60,055 nt of DNA from an uncultured candidate division Zixibacteria bacterium. GTDB taxonomy: Bacteria > Zixibacteria > MSB-5A5 > GN15 > PGXB01. The notes under the pieces are model-generated. The model had not been told where the DNA came from. It did not search any database and was given only the letters and a program-made list of their open reading frames with translations. Of the stretch, positions 54,708 to 60,055 are shown one piece after another. The translations under genes were made by a program, and so were the position numbers. The stretch is taken from NCBI GenBank assembly GCA_937925655.1, contig CALAMC010000029.1:1-60055 (forward strand), in the 5' to 3' direction. Each line of letters begins with the position of its first letter. Position 1 is the stretch's first letter.

Positions 54708-56222
54708 TTAGCCCTTGGTCGTAAATTGCTCTTTGAACTTCTCCGTGGCTTCTTTCAACTTGGCCACGGTACTATCCGTCAGAACCTTTTCCTTTTTAAT
54801 CGACTCGGCGATGTCGGGATATTTATCGGCACAGTATTTATGCAACCCCTTTTCGAAATCGGCCAACTGGGCTTTGGGGATGCTGTCCAGATAACCGTTG
54901 ACACCGGCCCAGATAATTATCACCTGCTGCGCCAGAGGCATCGGTTCATACTGCCCTTGCTTGAGAATCTCGACCATTTTTTCGCCCCGCGTCAACTGCC
55001 GCTGAGTGGCGGCGTCGAGGTCGGAACCGAATTGGGCGAAGGCCGCCAGCTCACGATACTGCGCCAGGTCGAGACGAAGCGACCCGGCCACTTTTTTCAT
55101 GGCCTTGGTCTGGGCATTGCCGCCGACACGGGAAACCGAAATACCGACGTTGATGGCCGGACGAATCCCCGAATAAAACAGGTCCGACTCCAGAAAGATT
55201 TGCCCGTCGGTAATGGAAATGACATTGGTCGGAATATACGCGGAAACGTCGCCCGCCTGCGTTTCGATAATCGGCAGAGCCGTCAGCGATCCGCCGCCGC
55301 GTTCATCGGATAGTTTGGCCGACCGCTCCAAAAGGCGGGAGTGCAGATAGAAAACGTCGCCCGGATAGGCTTCGCGGCCCGGCGGGCGCCTCAATAACAG
55401 AGAAAGCTGGCGGTATGACCAGGCGTGTTTGGACAGGTCGTCGTATATGACCAGAACATGTTTGCCGTTGTAAAGAAATTCTTCACCCATGGAGCAACCG
55501 GCATAGGGCGCGATAAACTGCATGGGGGCGGGATCGGAAGCGTTGGCCGCCACCACCGTGGTGTACTCCATGGCTCCATGATCCTCAAGGACTTTCACGA
55601 CCTTGGCCACGGTCGAAGCTTTCTGCCCGATGGCCACATAAATGCAGAATAAATCGGTATCCTTCTGGTTGATAATCGTGTCGATGCCCAGCGCCGTCTT
55701 GCCCGTACCGCGGTCACCGATAATCAGTTCGCGCTGGCCACGACCGATCGGAATCATCGAGTCGATGGCTTTGAGCCCGGTCTGCACCGGTTCTTTCACC
55801 GGTTGACGGTGCGTCACGCCGGGAGCATTACCTTCGAGAACCCGGAATTTGTCGGTGACAATCGGACCCTTGCCGTCCAGCGGTTGACCCAGCGGATTGA
55901 CGACGCGGCCGATAAGTGCTTTGCCGGCCGGAACCTGCGCCACCTTGCCGGTCCGCCGAACCGTATCGCCTTCTTTGACGGCCTGGACATCCCCGAACAC
56001 GGCGACACCGACGCTGTCCTCTTCCAGGTTCAGCACCATGCCGATAATGTCGTTCGGAAACTGTACCAGTTCCGACATCATCGCATCTTCGAGACCCCAG
56101 ATACGGGCAATACCGTCGCCAACCTGGAGAACCGTCCCGACCGATTCCATCTCCAGCTTGGACTCGTACCCTTCAACCTCTTTTTTTATGATTGAAGAGA
56201 CTTCTTCTGGATTTAAACCCAT
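54708..56222 (-). CDS. atpA: F1Fo ATP synthase alpha subunit
   Basis: 504 residues. P-loop GDRGTGKTAL, ISITDGQIFLE and VGISVSRVGG are typical. The region 56223-56387 between atpH and atpA holds no gene and is longer than the other gaps in the operon. Confidence 0.98.
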   Translation of the reverse strand: MGLNPEEVSSIIKKEVEGYESKLEMESVGTVLQVGDGIARIWGLEDAMMSELVQFPNDIIGMVLNLEEDSVGVAVFGDVQAVKEGDTVRRTGKVAQVPAGKALIGRVVNPLGQPLDGKGPIVTDKFRVLEGNAPGVTHRQPVKEPVQTGLKAIDSMIPIGRGQRELIIGDRGTGKTALGIDTIINQKDTDLFCIYVAIGQKASTVAKVVKVLEDHGAMEYTTVVAANASDPAPMQFIAPYAGCSMGEEFLYNGKHVLVIYDDLSKHAWSYRQLSLLLRRPPGREAYPGDVFYLHSRLLERSAKLSDERGGGSLTALPIIETQAGDVSAYIPTNVISITDGQIFLESDLFYSGIRPAINVGISVSRVGGNAQTKAMKKVAGSLRLDLAQYRELAAFAQFGSDLDAATQRQLTRGEKMVEILKQGQYEPMPLAQQVIIIWAGVNGYLDSIPKAQLADFEKGLHKYCADKYPDIAESIKKEKVLTDSTVAKLKEATEKFKEQFTTKG

Positions 56223-56387
56223 CGTAAATACCTCTATTCAAATACACACTTTATTTCGTCTTTGGCCTGCGTTCTCCGCTTTAGCCGCCGCCTCGCGCTT
56301 CGTCTTTTGCGCCCGGCATCATACCTTTGCCGCGATTACGGCAACAATATCTATTCAAAAAAGCCGGCCCTGACACCCGGACAAATA

Positions 56388-56936
56388 TCAGTGAACGCGC
56401 ACTTTCATCAGCCGGTTTTTCAACTGGTCCAGCCCGTGCCGGAGCGAACCGTCGATAATCTTATTGTGCAGTATGACAATCATACCGCCGATAATGCTCT
56501 TGTCGATTTTCTCGTCCAGCTCGACTTTCAAAGACGTCTTTTTCATCAGCTTTTCGATCAATCTCTGGCGTTCGGCCTCGGGTATTTTCGCCGTCGTAAT
56601 ACAGGTGGCCCGGATGATGCCCTTCTCGGCCTTGACCAACCGGTCGAATTCCACGATGATATCCGGCAGAAAGCTCATACGTCGCTTTCGGGCCAGAAAC
56701 AATATGAAATTGAACAACGGTTTTTCCAGCCGCGTCGAAAAGACTTTGGCTATCATACGGTCTTTGGCTTCTCCGGGAACCTGCGGCGCGGACATGAAGT
56801 CCAAAAAAGTCCGGTCCTTTTTAAGGAACTCCCCGATGGCTTTGAACTCCGTCCAGGCCTTATCGAGCATATTGTGCTCCTGGGCCAGTTCGAGCAATGC
56901 CCCGGAATATTTTTTGGCTACCTGTTGCGCGAGCAT
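56388..56936 (-). CDS. atpH: F1Fo ATP synthase delta subunit
   Basis: 182 residues. An N-terminal helical domain (QVAKKYSGALLELAQEHNMLDKAWTEF) and the C-terminal GGMIVILHNKIIDGSLRHGLDQLKNRL motif match the stator subunit. It lies five bases from atpF. Confidence 0.93.
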   Translation of the reverse strand: MLAQQVAKKYSGALLELAQEHNMLDKAWTEFKAIGEFLKKDRTFLDFMSAPQVPGEAKDRMIAKVFSTRLEKPLFNFILFLARKRRMSFLPDIIVEFDRLVKAEKGIIRATCITTAKIPEAERQRLIEKLMKKTSLKVELDEKIDKSIIGGMIVILHNKIIDGSLRHGLDQLKNRLMKVRVH

Positions 56937-56941
56937 AACAC

Positions 56942-57427
56942 CTAAGCCTTCTCAATACTGTCGATAAATTTGCCTATCAGCTGCCGTTCTTTGGCATCGT
57001 CCAGCTTTTCATGCAATATCTTCTGCGCCGCCGCCAGAGTGATGGTGACCATCTCTTCTTTGAGCTGGACTTTGGCCTTGGCGATATCGCGCTCCAGCTG
57101 TTCGTTGGTCCGGTTGATGATCCCGCGCGCTTCTTCCTGGGCATGCATTTTTATATCCGATGCCATCTTGTTGGCTTCGTGGACCGCCTCGGCGATCTTC
57201 TGACGTCGCTCGGCCTCGATATTCTTCAGTTTGTTGTCATAGTCGGCTTTAATCTTTTCCGTCGCCGCTTTCTCCGATTCGATCCGGTCGAATTCACCTT
57301 TAATTTTATTCCGGCGCTCGTCCATGAGGTTGAGCAGCGGACCCCAGGCGAATTTCTTGAGAACCCACAGCGTCAACAGAAAACCGAGGGCATGAGTAAG
57401 CAGTTGTTGCCATTCAAGACTTATCAT
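56942..57427 (-). CDS. atpF: F1Fo ATP synthase b subunit
   Basis: 161 residues from the ATG at 57427, which has a GGTGAG upstream; the open frame to 57502 adds a hydrophilic stretch before the membrane helix. One N-terminal helix (LLTHALGFLLTLWVLKKFAW), then a long charged coiled coil, as expected for the peripheral stalk. There is a single b gene, no b' partner. Confidence 0.95.
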   Translation of the reverse strand: MISLEWQQLLTHALGFLLTLWVLKKFAWGPLLNLMDERRNKIKGEFDRIESEKAATEKIKADYDNKLKNIEAERRQKIAEAVHEANKMASDIKMHAQEEARGIINRTNEQLERDIAKAKVQLKEEMVTITLAAAQKILHEKLDDAKERQLIGKFIDSIEKA

Positions 57428-57505
57428 ATTCTCACCGTCTTGCTTGTTAATTACCGGAAGCGGTCCCGACCATTGCCGGTCGGGGCCGTCTCCGCCTCGC
57501 ACTTA

Positions 57506-57739
57506 TTATCCTACCTTGCCCATCGCAATGAAGAAGGCGATAAAGACATAAATGGTCAGAGCTTCGATAAAGGCCGCGCCGATAATCATCGCGGTCTGAA
57601 TCTTGGCCGCCGCTTCCGGCTGACGACCCATGGCTTCCATAGCCGAGCCCACCGCCCGACCGATACCATAGGCCGAACCCACTGCGGCCAAACCCAGGCC
57701 CATCGGGGCGCCCAAGCTGATCATTGCCTGAAAATCCAT
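57506..57739 (-). CDS. atpE: F1Fo ATP synthase c subunit
   Basis: 77 residues forming one helical hairpin with the RQPE loop. The ion-binding carboxylate is E59 in AAFIEALTIY. Compared with the sodium-type Ilyobacter c subunit, the helix-1 glutamine is isoleucine and the serine after the glutamate is alanine, so the sodium-coordination set is missing and proton coupling is expected. Confidence 0.96.
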   Translation of the reverse strand: MDFQAMISLGAPMGLGLAAVGSAYGIGRAVGSAMEAMGRQPEAAAKIQTAMIIGAAFIEALTIYVFIAFFIAMGKVG

Positions 57740-57790
57740 TGTGTCCTCCTGATACGTTTGGTCTTTTATTTAACTTTACTTCTTATCTTG

Positions 57791-58654
57791 TTAATGCGCG
57801 TGCTCCTCGTGGGGAAGCATCAGCAGTATATATATCGATGACAACAGCGTAAACACCAGCGCCTGTATGGTCGACAAAAGCAGCCCCAGGAAATAAAACG
57901 GAAACTGCAGCGGCAACCCGACCGGCAAAAACGACAGTATCGCCACCCCCAAACCGACAAAGACCGCGATCAATACGTCCTCGCCGGTAATATTGCCGAA
58001 CAGACGAAGCGACAGGCTCAACGGCTTGGCCAGCTCTCCGATGATGTGCAGCGGAAACATGATGATGACCATGATCCATGAAACCGCATCGCGCGGCGAC
58101 CCGGCCAGGTGATCGAGATAACCGACTATGCCCAGCCGACGGATACCGGTGTACTGCGCGTAACAAAACACGATCAGCGCCAGCGAGACGGTGATATTCA
58201 GACTGGTCGACGGCGAATGCCCCAGCGGAACCATACCCATCCAGTTCATTACCAGAATATAGAAAAAGAGCGTTCCCAGAAACGGAATGTACCGGCGGGC
58301 TTCCTTGCCCAGAATGGTCTGCATGAAGTTGTACATGCTTTCGACCAGCATCTCGACCGCATTCTGAAACGGGCCGGGAATCATCTGACGTTTCTTATAT
58401 ACCGACATGGCGATGATACACAGGAAGATGGCCGCGACAAAGGCATAAATGACATTGACCCATTCATACGCCGGGCCGTGGTTGCCGGTCAAAAGACCGA
58501 CCAGGCTGGGCAAATGCGGCGGGCCGTCGTGATGACCGCCGCCGTCATGCGACGCCTCCGCTCCGTGCTCGGCGCTTCCGGTAGTCGTGGCGATAACAAA
58601 CGGCATCCATTTGGCGATAGCCATGCATATCAAATGGGTATAGTATATAAACAT
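57791..58654 (-). CDS. atpB: F1Fo ATP synthase a subunit
   Basis: 287 residues and about six membrane helices. The essential arginine lies in LSLRLFGN. The N-terminus has an unusual His-rich external loop (HDGGGHHDGPPH) after the first helix. It starts inside the atpI stop (TGATG). Confidence 0.95.
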   Translation of the reverse strand: MFIYYTHLICMAIAKWMPFVIATTTGSAEHGAEASHDGGGHHDGPPHLPSLVGLLTGNHGPAYEWVNVIYAFVAAIFLCIIAMSVYKKRQMIPGPFQNAVEMLVESMYNFMQTILGKEARRYIPFLGTLFFYILVMNWMGMVPLGHSPSTSLNITVSLALIVFCYAQYTGIRRLGIVGYLDHLAGSPRDAVSWIMVIIMFPLHIIGELAKPLSLSLRLFGNITGEDVLIAVFVGLGVAILSFLPVGLPLQFPFYFLGLLLSTIQALVFTLLSSIYILLMLPHEEHAH

Positions 58655-59070
58655 CAGGCAGCCTCCTGCTGGCTTTCATGGTTGGGCTTTTTATTATCCA
58701 GTCCCAGAAGCACCCGTCCCAGGACTTTCAAAAATATGACCGCGAGCGGTACCGAAAAACCGATCACCAGATAACCCACACCGAACATCGGAACCTTTAT
58801 AAGAAAATATCCCGCCAGATACAACAGCGGAACTTTGATAAACAAAAAAACCAGGGCGGCCGCTTTATCCGGGCCTTCGGGACGAATCGTCGCTTTGACC
58901 AACAGCGCCAGAAAATACAGATTGATAATCGACCAGATCGCTCCGGAGACGACAGCCAGCACGTCATAAAACGGGAAGTGCAATGACCCCAGCGCCAGAA
59001 ACAAAAGAATCAGAACGGCAGTGGTTTTCAATGTCCGATCGATAAAAGATATGTCCATCGACGCGGTCAT
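58654..59070 (-). CDS. atpI: ATP synthase subunit I-like membrane protein
   Basis: 138 residues with four hydrophobic helices. Position directly before atpB and after atpZ, and general shape, match AtpI, a helper for c-ring assembly. Sequence conservation in this family is weak, so the name rests mostly on context. Confidence 0.7.
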   Translation of the reverse strand: MTASMDISFIDRTLKTTAVLILLFLALGSLHFPFYDVLAVVSGAIWSIINLYFLALLVKATIRPEGPDKAAALVFLFIKVPLLYLAGYFLIKVPMFGVGYLVIGFSVPLAVIFLKVLGRVLLGLDNKKPNHESQQEAA

Positions 59071-59315
59071 TCGTCCTCGGGTTCGCGGTTAGCCTCTTTT
59101 ATTATTTTTATGGTTTCTTTGACCGCCGCTCCGAAACCGAGGGCGATAAAGACAACCATCAGCCAGGGTTTGGTGCCGAATTTGCCGTCGAGCCAGTTGC
59201 CGATTATATAACCGACCAGCGGCCCGACACCTATCATCAGCGGAATGACGCCCAGCAGTCCGACCGTTCGAAGATTGCGTCCTCCGTCTTTCGGCGGTTT
59301 AAAAAATCCGGGCAC
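59067..59315 (-). CDS. atpZ: AtpZ/AtpI-family small membrane protein
   Basis: 82 residues from GTG at 59315, preceded by GGTGGG; a TTG at 59372 is part of the -35 box and cannot be the start. Two helices with IPLMIGVGPLVGYIIGNWLDGKFGTKPWLMVVFIALGFGAAVKET, the AtpZ pattern. AtpZ and AtpI together have been proposed to form a magnesium/calcium transporter. Overlaps atpI by four bases (ATGA). Confidence 0.85.
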   Translation of the reverse strand: MPGFFKPPKDGGRNLRTVGLLGVIPLMIGVGPLVGYIIGNWLDGKFGTKPWLMVVFIALGFGAAVKETIKIIKEANREPEDE

Positions 59316-59344
59316 GTGGCACCCACCCTTAAAATTAAATTTGG

Positions 59345-59372
59345 AAAATATGAATTTCGGGTAAAATGTCAA
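59345..59372 (-). promoter_or_regulatory. Promoter of the ATP synthase operon
   Basis: On the - strand: TTGACA (59372-59367), a 16-base spacer and TATTTT (59350-59345). The leader to the GTG at 59315 would be about 25 bases and includes GGTGGG. Confidence 0.7.
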
Positions 59373-59589
59373 GCAGGTTTATCGAGATTTAGTTATTTTT
59401 TTCACAAATGGGCCTTTTAAAACCCTCGGAATTGTTTAACGGCGTTGATATTGGCGCATTTAGCCTTATAAAATTCGCCGGATTTTCGAGATTTTTCTAT
59501 TGGGGGGCGCCCGCGGCTTGTTGTGGCAACGGCCTTGGTAGCCCCCCTTTAAGGTGGGCCACCCATTGGGCCGAATAACCGGAAACCCA

Positions 59590-59619
59590 TAGCGCGTCCG
59601 CCTATTCCGCCATTCTCGC
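59590..59619 (-). other. tRNA-Leu-like 5' half (degenerate fragment)
   Basis: On the - strand the 30 bases begin GCGAGAATGGCGGAATAG and end GGCGGACGCGCTA, which match the acceptor strand and D arm of bacterial tRNA-Leu. The expected anticodon stem, long variable arm, TTCGAGTCC arm and 3' acceptor do not follow. It is probably a relic or a tRNA-derived repeat element. Confidence 0.4.
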
Positions 59620-59754
59620 ATCCGGCGGAGAGAATATATTTTTTTGTCCGGCGAGGTCAAGGCTGGGGGAAGGGGGAAATCATCGAGATTTTAACCAAGA
59701 TTTGCGTCCTAATCCCATTAAACACTTTATGTCCATATCCGTCCATTATTTGTA

Positions 59755-59783
59755 TTGACAAATATTTTGTTATTGCTTATTAT
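59755..59783 (+). promoter_or_regulatory. Sigma70-type promoter with long leader
   Basis: TTGACA (59755-59760), exactly 17 bases, TATTAT (59778-59783). The start near 59790 gives a leader of about 188 bases before the ATG at 59978. Confidence 0.7.
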
Positions 59784-59867
59784 TTGATTAGCATAGGGGG
59801 AGGTTTGATGTCTTGTATATTCGAAGCTTTGCTCGGCGGATAATTCCAGAAGGGTGATAAAAAAAAC

Positions 59868-59898
59868 TTGAGTTTGTGACAGATTTTGTCACACTCAA
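59868..59898 (+). promoter_or_regulatory. Inverted repeat in the 5' leader
   Basis: TTGAG-TTTGTGACA and TGTCACA-CTCAA face each other around a few bases; a T-run follows at 59909-59914. It could be an attenuator or terminator-like hairpin, or a protein-binding operator. It matches no riboswitch class I recognise. Confidence 0.5.
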
Positions 59899-59977
59899 TC
59901 AGTTTCCCTTTTTTGTAAATGCGGAATCTGCTTAATCCCGCAGGTTGGTTGTTTTTGCTATTTAGGAGGGTATATGG

Positions 59978-60055
59978 ATGTCATGTAAGGAAATTGTGTT
60001 CAAGATATTCTTATCGTTAGTTTTTATAATATTTTCTGTTATAAGGTGTCATGGG
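59978..60055 (+). CDS. Exported protein, N-terminal fragment (3' end outside window)
   Basis: 26 codons are visible: MSCKEIVFKIFLSLVFIIFSVIRCHG. The sequence is a typical signal peptide, basic then hydrophobic. A strong Shine-Dalgarno AGGAGGG (59964-59970) sits seven bases before the ATG. An ATG at 59974 opens a reading frame that stops after four codons, so it was not used. The mature protein cannot be named. Confidence 0.7.
   Translation, partial: MSCKEIVFKIFLSLVFIIFSVIRCHG

Larger units (their letters stand above)
59373..59977. other. 605-base intergenic region
   Basis: No convincing gene. It contains a G/C inverted repeat (GGGGGGC at 59502-59508 and GCCCCCC at 59541-59547), the small palindrome GGTGGGCCACC (59553-59563), a tRNA-Leu-like fragment at 59590-59619, then an AT-rich promoter region and leader for the gene starting at 59978. 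Confidence 0.7.

Noticed and set aside
59466..59660. 64-codon frame on the - strand in the last intergenic region
   Set aside because: TTG start without Shine-Dalgarno, basic low-complexity product, and it reads through the inverted repeats and the tRNA-like fragment.
1..60055. tRNA, rRNA, CRISPR array, transposase or prophage genes
   Set aside because: None could be recognised. Repeats inside the giant gene are coding Ig-like repeats, not CRISPR spacers, and the tRNA-Leu match is only a 5' half.

Overview
The window reads as a chromosomal segment from a Gram-negative bacterium of the FCB superphylum. My best guess is candidate division Zixibacteria or a close relative; this is inference, because there is no rRNA or other phylogenetic marker I can place precisely. 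Three things point there. Secreted proteins end in paired dockerin-like repeats of the form GDxNxDxxxNLxDILYLIxYLY followed by PPGPAP. One giant secreted protein ends in an LEQNYPNPFNP type IX-like sorting domain. A TonB-dependent-receptor-like protein implies an outer membrane. Several recognisable promoters are of the TTGACA/TATAAT type rather than the Bacteroidetes TTG/TAnnTTTG type.

Layout. 1-5385: 3' part of a giant Cys-rich repeat protein with a cohesin-like module, a dockerin-like module and a sorting tail. 5465-14684: a secretome and signalling block with a lectin-like dockerin protein, an ECF sigma factor coupled to a membrane TPR/anti-sigma-like protein, a beta-propeller/PKD/cohesin/dockerin protein, RarD, and an M14 carboxypeptidase with a dockerin. 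14823-24062: a membrane TPR protein, a DUF401 permease, a GH1 glycosidase, a GT21-type glycosyltransferase, TspO and an ABC-2 exporter. 24241-29801: four overlapping genes for GspG-like pseudopilins fused to extra beta domains and lectin domains. This is the strongest candidate for an undescribed system. 29896-38298: LapA-like and DUF1579 proteins, glmM-glmS, an alpha/beta hydrolase, an outer-membrane receptor and an inositol-phosphatase-family gene. 38304-44137: a heterodimeric ABC exporter and an unknown exported protein. 44228-51866: etfB, then rnc-fabF-acpP-fabG-fabD-fabH-plsX-rpmF-yceD. 51974-59315: a complete F1Fo ATP synthase operon (Z-I-B-E-F-H-A-G-D-C). 59373-60055: a 605-base intergenic region with structured elements, a tRNA-Leu-like fragment and a promoter with a long leader, then the start of an exported-protein gene.

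How the parts fit. The right half is housekeeping: fatty acid and phospholipid synthesis, ribosomal protein L32, energy coupling and amino-sugar supply. The left half is cell-surface biology. Dockerin-like modules recur at the C-termini of three proteins, cohesin-like modules occur in two, and lectin-like folds are attached to pseudopilins. Several genes have a promoter placed so that transcription should begin at or within a few bases of the start codon, with no Shine-Dalgarno, which suggests leaderless mRNAs are common here. No tRNA, rRNA, CRISPR array, transposase or phage gene was recognised.
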